In this document: piece by piece, positions 1 to 6,589 of the stretch
Layout: each line of letters starts with the position of its first letter
Position numbering within the stretch: position 1 is the stretch's first letter
NCBI GenBank assembly: GCA_947441745.1
Contig: CANEUJ010000021.1
Location: 1-16,793 of the forward strand
Length of the DNA: 16,793 nt
Direction: 5' to 3'
DNA from: Neisseriaceae bacterium
Lineage (GTDB): Bacteria; Pseudomonadota; Gammaproteobacteria; Burkholderiales; UBA11063
The notes under the pieces: generated by a model
Seen by the model: the letters and a program-made list of their open reading frames with translations, nothing else
What the model was told of the DNA's origin: nothing
The model's database searches: none
Translations under genes and position numbers: made by a program

Positions 1-21
1 ACTATGTAAAGACATTCATAG

Positions 22-2274
22 ATGGGATTGATGATGGGAAGTGATGAGTTGCAACAAAAGGATAATGATTGTATCATTTCTGAATCAAATGCCAAAGAAA
101 TATACGATAGGTTTATCACCACTCAATCAGATGAGAAAGATGCAACTGGTACTATAATATCTATTGAAGGTACTTATGGATCTGGTAAGTCGACTATTAA
201 AGAAAAATTCAAAAAAAAGTTAGATATAAATAAAACAATCTTGGTTGATTATGTTGCTTTACAGCATGAAGAACCTAGTCAGGTTACATCTCAGCTTTAC
301 ATGAAAATTGGAGATAAATTAGGCTGTGAGAATAAGCATTTACTTTCAGCGTGTGCAGTGCTTAAAAAAGAAAATATTGAAGCATCATATATATCGGGTT
401 CTTTTGGTGTTACAGCATTAATCGTGTGGTTAATTGGTGCATTTATAACATTTATATTGGGTTTATTGAAATGTGATACTTCAATAAAATATATGTTTTT
501 ATTATTTTTTATTTTTGTTTGTTTTAATTGGAGGAATGATTTAGTAAGGATACTTTCGGGATTTTTACCACGATATACCCACATAAAAATATTGGAAGAA
601 GACCTCCAAAAAAGTGAGTTTGACGAGAAAGCGTTAATTTTGCTTATTGATGAAATTGATAGATTAGATTCAAGGTCTGTGAAGCTTCTGCTTGATGAAG
701 TTTTGATTTTACATGAGATTTTAGTTAAAAGAGACATCAAACATAAATTTTTCTTGTTTTATAATCCTGATATTCTTAAGTCACTTTTGAGTAAATGTGA
801 AATTCCAGATGTTAGTTTTTATTTACAAAAATACACCTATTCACGCTTTATGGTTTATAAGCCAGATTTTTTACATGCTTTACACTATAAGATTTTTAAC
901 TGTAAAGTTGGTAATATTTTCCCTTTAGATGTGCAGCTCAATGAGTATCAGCATATTTTTTCAAACCCAACTGATGGGAAGGTAAAAATGCCGAGTACTA
1001 GAATTCTCAATTGCATTAACAACCAATTGCGATCTTTTCGTGATTTAAATCGGTTTATTGAATATTTAGTTACTAAGAGATCTTCAATATGTCGTTCAAT
1101 TATTGAAAATCATCAGAGACGGTACCTTGACACATTAATGATGGAGATTTTTTTTAAGTTTAGGTATAATATAAAGCTTTCGGATATAATCAATAAAGTA
1201 ATAGTAGATGCTGCGGTGATTAAAGCATATGATGAATTTCAGGTTGAAATGAATTATATGTATGGTGGTGATTTGGATGAAATCAAATCTTTTGAAAATA
1301 AACAATACTTACATAGTAAAACTAATATGGCTTCTATTGTTACCAATATTGAGAAATTATATTATAGGGATACTAGAACATATCTAAGTATTGATGAAGA
1401 AAATAATCTTGAAAATATATTTTCTGAAAAAAAAGATGGAAAAGCTATGGAGGTTAATAATGATTATATTAAAAATTACATCATTAATAATTTGGTTGAG
1501 TTTAGTTTTTCACTCCAAGCAGGTTGCCCAAATTTAAATAATCTAAAAGATAAAAATTTACTGATTAAGGTTGATAATTGTGAAGACTTTTTAAAACTAA
1601 TTACAACCTTAGAAACTGACTTATTGATTGTAATGAAGGACATACTTGAAAAATTTACATATTCTTTAAAATATTCATCAGACTTATATAATGCAGTAAT
1701 TAATGTAATATGCTATTGTTTTTGTAAATTAATTCCAACTGATGAAAATGAAGCTAAACCAGTTTATGATAAGTTAAAAATGATTTTACAAAAAGATAAA
1801 GAATACTGTACTCCTATTCTATATTTAGCTCTTAATACAATTTCTTCATATGAGACCATTAATGGTGATGTAAATAAGCATAATCCAAGCGGGTTGTTGA
1901 AAGTGGTTGAGGAAAATATTTCTATAAAAAAAGAACATGCGATATTTCTTTTTGCTTTTTATAATGTATTTCAAGTACAAAGTTCTAAGGTTACGGAAGC
2001 ATTTAAAGGGTGCAATCCTTTAACAACGCATGGCTTTCTTTTTGTGCTTGGTATAACAGTAAATAAATTTATACAAGGGTATAGTTTAGACTCTTGTGTA
2101 ATAGAACAATTTAAAGACATAATTAATAATGATTTAGAAGGACAATTCCAAAAATTTAGAGAGCAGCAGGAGGATTATGAAGGTAATGATTTTTATAGAG
2201 CAGCATATAATATATGGAAGGCATACTGTGGTGAACCATATGATCATTTTAAGTCGTCTACAGATAACAAATAA
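22..2274 (+). CDS. KAP-family P-loop NTPase, membrane-anchored
   Basis: This is a 750-residue protein. A Walker A motif (GTYGSGKS, residues 50-57) is followed by two hydrophobic segments (about 129-149 and 155-170), then a Walker B strand ending in DEID (residues 210-213). A motif RSFRDLNRFI (337-346) matches the arginine-containing segment typical of KAP ATPases. Transmembrane helices inserted between Walker A and Walker B are the hallmark of the KAP family, which includes the F-plasmid phage-exclusion protein PifA. The rest (about 350-750) is probably mostly helical and I do not recognise it. An in-frame TAG lies directly before the ATG at 22, so the gene is complete; ATGs at 31 and 34 are alternative starts and no strong ribosome binding site is visible. 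The gene looks more AT-rich than the housekeeping genes to the right, suggesting acquisition. A defence role is inference; the NTPase fold and membrane anchoring are well supported. Confidence 0.85.
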   Translation: MGLMMGSDELQQKDNDCIISESNAKEIYDRFITTQSDEKDATGTIISIEGTYGSGKSTIKEKFKKKLDINKTILVDYVALQHEEPSQVTSQLYMKIGDKLGCENKHLLSACAVLKKENIEASYISGSFGVTALIVWLIGAFITFILGLLKCDTSIKYMFLLFFIFVCFNWRNDLVRILSGFLPRYTHIKILEEDLQKSEFDEKALILLIDEIDRLDSRSVKLLLDEVLILHEILVKRDIKHKFFLFYNPDILKSLLSKCEIPDVSFYLQKYTYSRFMVYKPDFLHALHYKIFNCKVGNIFPLDVQLNEYQHIFSNPTDGKVKMPSTRILNCINNQLRSFRDLNRFIEYLVTKRSSICRSIIENHQRRYLDTLMMEIFFKFRYNIKLSDIINKVIVDAAVIKAYDEFQVEMNYMYGGDLDEIKSFENKQYLHSKTNMASIVTNIEKLYYRDTRTYLSIDEENNLENIFSEKKDGKAMEVNNDYIKNYIINNLVEFSFSLQAGCPNLNNLKDKNLLIKVDNCEDFLKLITTLETDLLIVMKDILEKFTYSLKYSSDLYNAVINVICYCFCKLIPTDENEAKPVYDKLKMILQKDKEYCTPILYLALNTISSYETINGDVNKHNPSGLLKVVEENISIKKEHAIFLFAFYNVFQVQSSKVTEAFKGCNPLTTHGFLFVLGITVNKFIQGYSLDSCVIEQFKDIINNDLEGQFQKFREQQEDYEGNDFYRAAYNIWKAYCGEPYDHFKSSTDNK

Positions 2275-2283
2275 TAGTTTAAA

Positions 2284-2574
2284 ATGATGACCCAAGCAGC
2301 AGTATACATTCTCTCAAGTAAACCAAATGGAACCTTGTATATTGGGGTGACTAGTGATTTGCTGAAGCGAGTTTGGCAGCATAAGAATGATGTAATTGAT
2401 GGGTTTACTAAAGAGCATTCTGTGCATGATTTAGTTTATTTTGAGTTGCATGAGGATATGGTAAGTGCAATAACTCGTGAGAAGCAGATGAAAGCTTGGA
2501 AGAGGCAATGGAAGATAAATTTGATTGAAGAAGGTAATCCACAGTGGAGGGATTTGTATTCTGATTTATTGTAG
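2284..2574 (+). CDS. Small GIY-YIG nuclease-domain protein (YhbQ/UPF0213-like)
   Basis: This 96-residue protein is essentially one GIY-YIG domain. The first strand carries VYIL (residues 7-10), the YIG triad is at 19-21, the conserved arginine is R29, H33/K34 follow, and the likely metal-binding glutamate is E66 in the helix AITREKQMKAW. All expected catalytic residues are therefore present. There is no extra DNA-binding domain, as in the stand-alone YhbQ-type proteins whose cellular role is poorly defined. It begins 9 nt after the KAP NTPase stop, so the two are probably co-transcribed, although no clear Shine-Dalgarno precedes ATG 2284 (or 2287). A copy of the repeated element begins about 30 nt downstream. 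From general knowledge, small GIY-YIG genes of this type are often multicopy in repeat-rich proteobacterial genomes, so it may belong with the repeats rather than with the NTPase. Confidence 0.88.
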   Translation: MMTQAAVYILSSKPNGTLYIGVTSDLLKRVWQHKNDVIDGFTKEHSVHDLVYFELHEDMVSAITREKQMKAWKRQWKINLIEEGNPQWRDLYSDLL

Positions 2575-2606
2575 GTGATTGGGCAGTTTTGGCAAGTGCG
2601 AGGGCA

Positions 2607-2804
2607 TTAGGGCATGGATCCCAGCCTGCGCTGGGATGACCTAAAAAATGGGCTGGGATGACGATTTAGATGCTGTTTTGATGACGGAAATTGAAGCGCT
2701 GGGATGGCTATTTAGTTGCTGCGATGACTGGTTTTTATTCGTCATTCCAAACATTAACTAGATGCTGTTTCGTCACGAGTTTGGAATCCATGCTCTTTGC
2801 TTTA
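2607..2804 (+). repeat. Mosaic inverted-repeat element, copy A
   Basis: The left end TTAGGGCATGGATCC (from 2607) leads into the perfect 8-bp stem/4-nt loop palindrome ATCCCAGCCTGCGCTGGGAT. The right end is a second hairpin (arms ATTCCAAAC and GTTTGGAAT, about 2743-2786) followed by the end sequence CCATGCTCTTTGC. The middle carries degenerate CTGGGATGACG-type units. It is the most diverged of the four copies in the window, and like the others it starts with TTAG and finishes in or next to TA. No coding potential is evident. Confidence 0.8.
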
Positions 2805-2840
2805 TAATAATTTGCGGCTGCATATATATCGCCTATTAAA

Positions 2841-2947
2841 GATTTAGGATTTTATTTATTAATTTAGCGTTAAAAAACCTTTATTGTCCCCGCGTAGCGA
2901 GTTTTAAAGGTTTTAGCTAAATTAATAAATAAAGTCCGTTAAAAATC
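2841..2947. repeat. Long imperfect palindrome (about 107 bp)
   Basis: Two arms are complementary over most of their length. The perfect core is TTTATTTATTAATTTAGC at 2851-2868 against its reverse complement at 2916-2933. An inner stem AACCTTTA/TAAAGGTT (about 2876-2883 and 2905-2912) and an outer stem GATTT/AAATC (2841-2845 and 2943-2947) add to it. The loop region (2884-2904) is comparatively GC-rich (TGTCCCCGCGTAGCGAG). It is not followed by a clean T-run, so it is not an obvious intrinsic terminator. It could be a repeat element, a transcript-stabilising structure or an end-processing signal. With the next feature it fills the gap before the first glycosyltransferase gene. Confidence 0.7.
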
Positions 2948-2961
2948 TTGTCTGGGCTTGA

Positions 2962-3029
2962 ATTCTTTGCCTTCTTTCTTGTTCAAGCAAGAAAGAAGGT
3001 GGGGTGTGCTGCCACACAGCACAAAGAAT
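2962..3029. repeat. Cloverleaf-like nested inverted repeats
   Basis: An outer 8-bp stem ATTCTTTG/CAAAGAAT (2962-2969 and 3022-3029) encloses two hairpins. One is a perfect 12-bp stem CCTTCTTTCTTG (2970-2981) with its complement at 2988-2999 and a 6-nt loop. The other is GTGCTG/CAGCAC (3006-3011 and 3017-3022) with a 5-nt loop. Together they form a three-way-junction layout about 30 nt upstream of the glycosyltransferase start at 3059. It could be a 5' leader structure or part of a repeat element; the sequence alone does not decide. Confidence 0.65.
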
Positions 3030-3058
3030 AAAATATGAAAAATGAGGGAAATTATTAG

Positions 3059-4318
3059 ATGAACATATTATATATTAATCACTATGCGGGGAGCTTGACC
3101 TATGGGATGGAGTATCGTCCTTACTACCTTGCTCGTGAATGGGTGAGGCTTGGGCATAATGTTACTATTATTGCTAGTAATATTTCACATCTTAGGATGC
3201 ATATAACTATCCCTGAGGGGCAGAACTATTTAGTTGAATATATAGATGGGATTAGGTATGTTTGGTGTAGGACACCTGACTACCCAGGTAATGGTATCAA
3301 GCGAGTTATTAATATATTTAACTTTCTAAGGCGTGTTAAAAAACTAATCCCAGCAATTATCAAAGGTAAAAATATACCTGATAATACTAACTCCAAGCTT
3401 GATATCCCAGATCTGGTTATCGCATCTTCAACTTACCCTTTTGATACCAAGGTAGCATCTAAAATTGCTAAAAAAACAGGAGCGAAATTTGTCTATGAAG
3501 TTCATGATTTATGGCCACTTACCCCTATTGAACTAAACGGTATGTCAAAAATACATCCCTTTATTATGCTAATGCAAAGAGCTGAAGATTTTGGATATAG
3601 GGTAGCGGATAAGGTGGTAAGCCTATTACCTAAGGCTAAAAGTTATATGGTAGAACATGGACTTGATCCAAATAAATTTGTCTATATTCCTAATGGAGTA
3701 TCAGTTGCTGATTGGGAACAGGTAAAAGAATCAGTATCGGAAATTCATCTAAATAAAATTAATGAAATAAAACAACAGTATGGCTTTTTACTAGGTTATG
3801 CTGGTGGTATGGGTGAGTCAAATGCTCTTGATTTCTTGTTAACAGCTGCTAAACAGCTTGATAAAAATATCGCGGTGGTTTTGATTGGTAATGGTGCTAA
3901 AAAGGATGCGTTATTAAAGCGTGTAACTGACGAAAATATAACTAATGTATTTATACTACCAGCAATATCAAAAGCACAAATTCCTGATTTTTTAAGTCGA
4001 ATGGATTCTCTATATATTGGGTGGAATAAGCTGTCAATTTATCGCTTTGGTATTTGTCCTAATAAATTGTTTGATTATATGTTATCTGGGAAGCCTGTAG
4101 TGCATTCGGTAACAGCTGGGAATGATCTTGTGGCTGATGCTAAATGTGGGGTATCGGTAGAGGCTGAAAGTGTGACGGCAATAATAAAGGCTATTAATAT
4201 GATCGCGGTGGAGAGTAAAGTAGTTAGGGATGAGCTTGGGGAGAATGGGTATGAGTATGTTAAGATACACCATGATTATAAGGTTTTGGCGAAGAGGTTC
4301 TTAGATGAGACGATTTAG
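3059..4318 (+). CDS. Glycosyltransferase family 4 (GT-B fold), WbuB-like
   Basis: This 419-residue protein has a GT-B layout. The N-terminal half opens with MNILYINHYAG and a conserved block YGMEYRPYYLAREWVRLGH (residues 15-33), which resembles WbuB-type sugar transferases of O-antigen clusters. YEVHDLWPLTPIE (146-158) is the family signature in the acceptor domain. In the C-terminal nucleotide-sugar domain, GICPNKLFDYMLSGKPVV (331-348) sits where classical GT4 enzymes have E-x7-E; here those positions are G331 and D339, as I recall for WbuB relatives. The likely role is transfer of a sugar from an activated donor during surface polysaccharide assembly at the cytoplasmic face; the exact sugar cannot be read from sequence. 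GAGGG at 3044-3048 is a good Shine-Dalgarno for ATG 3059. Its TAG stop lies in the first bases of repeat copy B, so the insertion shapes the 3' end. Confidence 0.88.
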   Translation: MNILYINHYAGSLTYGMEYRPYYLAREWVRLGHNVTIIASNISHLRMHITIPEGQNYLVEYIDGIRYVWCRTPDYPGNGIKRVINIFNFLRRVKKLIPAIIKGKNIPDNTNSKLDIPDLVIASSTYPFDTKVASKIAKKTGAKFVYEVHDLWPLTPIELNGMSKIHPFIMLMQRAEDFGYRVADKVVSLLPKAKSYMVEHGLDPNKFVYIPNGVSVADWEQVKESVSEIHLNKINEIKQQYGFLLGYAGGMGESNALDFLLTAAKQLDKNIAVVLIGNGAKKDALLKRVTDENITNVFILPAISKAQIPDFLSRMDSLYIGWNKLSIYRFGICPNKLFDYMLSGKPVVHSVTAGNDLVADAKCGVSVEAESVTAIIKAINMIAVESKVVRDELGENGYEYVKIHHDYKVLAKRFLDETI

Positions 4319-4603
4319 GGCAAGGGCATGGATCCCAGCCTGCGCTGGGATGACGGAAAAAGGTACTGGGATGACGGAAAATATTGCTACGGTGTCTGGC
4401 AAAAGCAAGAGCATGGATCCCAGCCTGCGCTGGGATGACGGGAAAAGGTGCTGGGATGACGGAAAAAGGTACTGGGATGACGGGAAAAGGTACTGGGATG
4501 ACAGTTTAGATTTTGCTTGGATGACGGTGTTTTTTCTTCGTCATTCCAAACAAAAACATGTTGCTGTTTCGTCACGAATTTGGAATCCATGCCCTTGCTC
4601 TAA
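4315..4603 (+). repeat. Mosaic inverted-repeat element, copy B (with internal expansion)
   Basis: The left end TTAGGGCAAGGGCATGGAT and the reverse complement of the right end, TTAGAGCAAGGGCATGGAT, match at 18 of 19 positions, giving clear terminal inverted repeats. The left part is present twice (from 4315 and again from about 4404), each time with the palindrome ATCCCAGCCTGCGCTGGGAT, as if one copy had inserted into or duplicated within another. The right-hand hairpin (ATTCCAAAC ... ATTTGGAAT, about 4542-4587) closes the element. It fills the whole gap between the two glycosyltransferase genes; the Shine-Dalgarno of the second gene (GGGG, 4604-4607) begins directly after it. Confidence 0.88.
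4430..4513 (+). repeat. 21-bp tandem repeat array inside element B
   Basis: Four consecutive units start at 4430, 4451, 4472 and 4493, each beginning CTGGGATGACGG with a GAAAAGGT-type tail (the last unit is degenerate after the core). The same 21-bp step appears once in the first half of the element (4345 and 4366). The period is a multiple of three, so one frame reads as a repeated WDDGKRY peptide, but nothing suggests that it is translated. Confidence 0.85.
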
Positions 4604-4612
4604 GGGGCTAGT

Positions 4613-5743
4613 ATGAGTAGGGTTTGTCATATTACTTCGGCACATCCACGCTATGATGTTCGGATATTTGTTAAGGAGTGCGTTACCATTGCAAATGTGG
4701 GGCATAGTGTTAGTCTTATTGTTGCGGATGATATGCCTGATGAAATTAAATTAGGAGTTAATATCTATAGTATTGGTAAGCCTACAACTAGATTTGGACG
4801 AATGCGTCATACCCCAAACAAAATTTATAATAAAATCCTAGAGCTTAAGCCAGAATTTGTGCATTTTCACGATCCCGAATTACTTATAATGTGTAATAAA
4901 CTCACAAAACATGGTATTAAAGTAATCTATGATGTACACGAAGATCTACCAAAACAAGTAATGAGTAAACACTGGATACCTAAATTTATTCGCCCTACTG
5001 TATCAAAACTAGTTAAAAATATCGAAAAATACTGTAGTAAGAAATTATTCGGAATAATTACAGCAACACCAATTATTGCTAAACGTTTTAGTAAATATAA
5101 CCCAAATACCATAACAGTATGTAATTACCCAATCTTATCAGAGTTAAATCAAGTTAGTGCAGATTGGAGTTCAAGAGATAATAGTCTATGCTATATCGGT
5201 AGTATCTCCAAAACGAGGGGGATAATACCAATAGTCGAATCATTAGCAACAAGTAATCTCAAACTAGAATTAGCAGGGGCTTTTAGTGGAGATATTACCC
5301 TCGAAAACCTAATGAAGCTACAAGGTCATGAAAAAGTAGATTATCTTGGGATAATAAACCGTAGTGAGATTGTGAAATTACTGTCTCGAGTTAAAATTGG
5401 CCTAGTTACATTATTACCAACTCCTAGCTATATTGAATCACTCCCAATTAAAATGTTTGAGTATATGGTATCTGGAATACCTGTTATAGCTTCTGATTTT
5501 CCGCTATGGCGTGAGATTATTGATAAATATCAATGTGGTATCTTGGTTAATCCAGAGGATAGTGGTGAGATTGCAGAGGCTTGTGTGAAATTGCTTAATA
5601 ATGCAGACGAGGCTAATGCTATGGGGCAAAGAGGGCGAGAGGCTGTTTTAGGTGAATTTAATTGGGAAAAAGAGAGTAGTAAACTGGTTGCGATGTATGG
5701 CGCAGTAGGGCAAGGGCATGGATCCCAGCCTTCGCTGGGATGA
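4613..5743 (+). CDS. Glycosyltransferase family 4 (GT-B fold)
   Basis: This 376-residue GT-B protein starts with the short strand CHITSAHPRYDVRIF (residues 5-19). DVHEDLP (107-113) is the acceptor-domain signature, CYIGSISKTRGI (193-204) opens the donor domain, and IESLPIKMFEYMVSGIPVI (274-292) contains a full E-x7-E motif (E275 and E283) that binds the nucleotide-sugar donor in GT4 enzymes. It probably acts with the preceding glycosyltransferase in the same polysaccharide pathway; the sugar specificity is not readable. GGGG at 4604-4607, 5 nt before ATG, is the ribosome binding site. The last eleven residues (from G366: GQGHGSQPSLG) are encoded by repeat copy C and the TGA stop lies inside that repeat. 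The original C-terminus has therefore been replaced or extended, and true family homology should end near residue 364. Confidence 0.87.
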   Translation: MSRVCHITSAHPRYDVRIFVKECVTIANVGHSVSLIVADDMPDEIKLGVNIYSIGKPTTRFGRMRHTPNKIYNKILELKPEFVHFHDPELLIMCNKLTKHGIKVIYDVHEDLPKQVMSKHWIPKFIRPTVSKLVKNIEKYCSKKLFGIITATPIIAKRFSKYNPNTITVCNYPILSELNQVSADWSSRDNSLCYIGSISKTRGIIPIVESLATSNLKLELAGAFSGDITLENLMKLQGHEKVDYLGIINRSEIVKLLSRVKIGLVTLLPTPSYIESLPIKMFEYMVSGIPVIASDFPLWREIIDKYQCGILVNPEDSGEIAEACVKLLNNADEANAMGQRGREAVLGEFNWEKESSKLVAMYGAVGQGHGSQPSLG

Positions 5744-5904
5744 CGAAAAATGGCACTTTGATGACGAAAAATGGCGCTGGGATGACGGAAAAAATGCTGT
5801 GGCGACGAAATTGAAAAGGCGGTAATGATGAATTTTCTACGTCATTCCAAACAAAAACATGTTGCTGTTTCGTCATGAGTTTGGAATCCATGCTCTTGCT
5901 CTAA
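5706..5904 (+). repeat. Mosaic inverted-repeat element, copy C
   Basis: The left end TAGGGCAAGGGCATGGAT and the right end (reverse complement TTAGAGCAAGAGCATGGAT) form terminal inverted repeats. The left palindrome is ATCCCAGCCTTCGCTGGGAT, with loop CTTC instead of the CTGC of copies A and B. The right hairpin arms ATTCCAAAC and GTTTGGAAT lie at about 5843-5887. It overlaps the last 13 codons of the upstream glycosyltransferase and ends 3 nt before the brnA stop on the other strand, so it fills the gap between two convergent genes. Confidence 0.88.
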
Positions 5905-5906
5905 TA

Positions 5907-6230
5907 TTAATGGCTGTGCGATTGCTCGTAAGTTTTAACAAAAGCTAGTAATACTTCATTTATTTTAACTTGATATTTCTTACTATGGTCTTTAAAAAAT
6001 GTTATTACTTTTTTATCAAGTTTAATAGTAACAGGCACTTTTTCAGGATCTTCTTCAAAAACTTTGGACAAGGCATCAAACATAATTTTATCGCTGATTA
6101 CTGATGTTCCATCAGAGTATAATCTCTTCCAGTTTTTAGTATTCTTAACTGATGGAATATCAGAATAATCAATTTCATCATCTGATAGTTGCGATAATTT
6201 CTTTAATTGCATATCTGTCATTTTACTCAT
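5907..6230 (-). CDS. brnA: BrnA-type ribbon-helix-helix antitoxin
   Basis: This 107-residue protein ends in a ribbon-helix-helix segment: the strand VPVTIKLDKKVITFF (residues 65-79) is followed by two helices containing YQVKINEVLLAFV (86-98). The N-terminal part has the acidic linker DDEIDYSDIPSV (17-28), typical of BrnA. The protein should bind and neutralise BrnT and repress the shared promoter. I chose ATG 6230 over a longer frame reaching 6257 because GAGGT (6236-6240) gives a well-placed Shine-Dalgarno and the longer form would reach further into brnT. The start overlaps the brnT stop by 8 nt (ATGAGTAA), which implies translational coupling. Toxin gene first, antitoxin second, is the usual brnTA order. 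Confidence 0.9.
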   Translation of the reverse strand: MSKMTDMQLKKLSQLSDDEIDYSDIPSVKNTKNWKRLYSDGTSVISDKIMFDALSKVFEEDPEKVPVTIKLDKKVITFFKDHSKKYQVKINEVLLAFVKTYEQSHSH

Positions 6231-6486
6231 TATACACCTCTTTATCTTTACCAGCATAACGTGCTGATATTATACGAATATTAGAATTACGTTTTGTAAA
6301 CGCTACCAAAATTATTAAAATACCTCTCACTTTACCAATTAAATGAAATCTAGATTCAGTTCCAACTGTGCGATCAAATCTAGTAATAGATTTGGGATCA
6401 CTAAAAGCTTCGGATGCCGTTTCAAAATCGATTCCATGTTTTTTAATATTCGCTTGGTTTTTATTTTCATCCCACTCAAAACGCAT
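6223..6486 (-). CDS. brnT: BrnT-type ribonuclease toxin
   Basis: This 87-residue protein matches the BrnT family along its whole length. It starts MRFEWDENKNQANIKKHGID, has the DFETASEAFSDP segment (residues 20-31), a central ESRFHLIGKVRGILIILVAF (44-63) and the C-terminal signature IRIISARYAGKDKE (70-83). BrnT toxins have a RelE-like fold and cleave RNA to stop translation when not bound by BrnA. ATG 6486 is preferred over an upstream frame-open ATG at 6543 because AAAGGA lies just before it, the family begins with FEWDE, and 6543 would fall inside the -35 box. No inactivating change is visible, so toxin and antitoxin are probably functional. Confidence 0.92.
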   Translation of the reverse strand: MRFEWDENKNQANIKKHGIDFETASEAFSDPKSITRFDRTVGTESRFHLIGKVRGILIILVAFTKRNSNIRIISARYAGKDKEVYNE

Positions 6487-6513
6487 TAAAATTCCTTTAT
6501 TGTTTATTAGGTG

Positions 6514-6543
6514 ATTATAACATTTTATATTGCTAAATGTCAA
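6514..6543 (-). promoter_or_regulatory. Sigma-70 promoter of brnTA with possible BrnA operator
   Basis: Reading the minus strand, a perfect TTGACA (6543-6538) and a perfect TATAAT (6519-6514) are separated by 18 bp. An inverted repeat ACATTT-N9-AAATGT (6540-6520) overlaps the end of the -35 box and fills the spacer. This is where a ribbon-helix-helix repressor such as BrnA could block RNA polymerase. The promoter match is seen directly; operator function is inferred. Confidence 0.75.
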
Positions 6544-6589
6544 TATATTAATAAATATAAATATTCTTCTCTTTCGTGATAACTATCTA

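Noticed and set aside
297..740. A minus-strand open frame of 147 codons opposite the KAP NTPase gene.
   Set aside because: It is fully inside a gene with clear conserved motifs, has a low-complexity Ser/Ile/Asn-rich sequence and no recognisable domain.
3035..3058. A seven-codon open frame (MKNEGNY, then TAG) ending directly before the glycosyltransferase start; similarly MNHNLSLLVER at 16190-16225 before the second pump and MRKPKTG at 10099-10122 before TTG 10136.
   Set aside because: Such short frames arise by chance in AT-rich DNA, none has attenuator-type codon runs, and none has its own clear ribosome binding site.
4345..4513. A possible CRISPR-like array because of regular short repeats.
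   Set aside because: The 21-bp units are directly adjacent with no unique spacers, and no cas genes are in the window.
4319..4612. Repeat element B as an intrinsic terminator between the glycosyltransferase genes.
   Set aside because: Its hairpins are not followed by a T-run, and the downstream gene has no visible promoter of its own, so termination here is not supported.
4305..4616. An open frame of 103 codons with repeated WDDGKRY peptides.
   Set aside because: It lies almost entirely within repeat copy B, its periodicity comes from the 21-bp DNA units, and it overlaps the ends of both glycosyltransferase genes. It is a by-product of the repeat, not a protein gene.
5658..5891. A minus-strand open frame of 77 codons.
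   Set aside because: It is the antisense translation of repeat copy C (FFVIPAKAGIHA-type peptide) and has no independent support.
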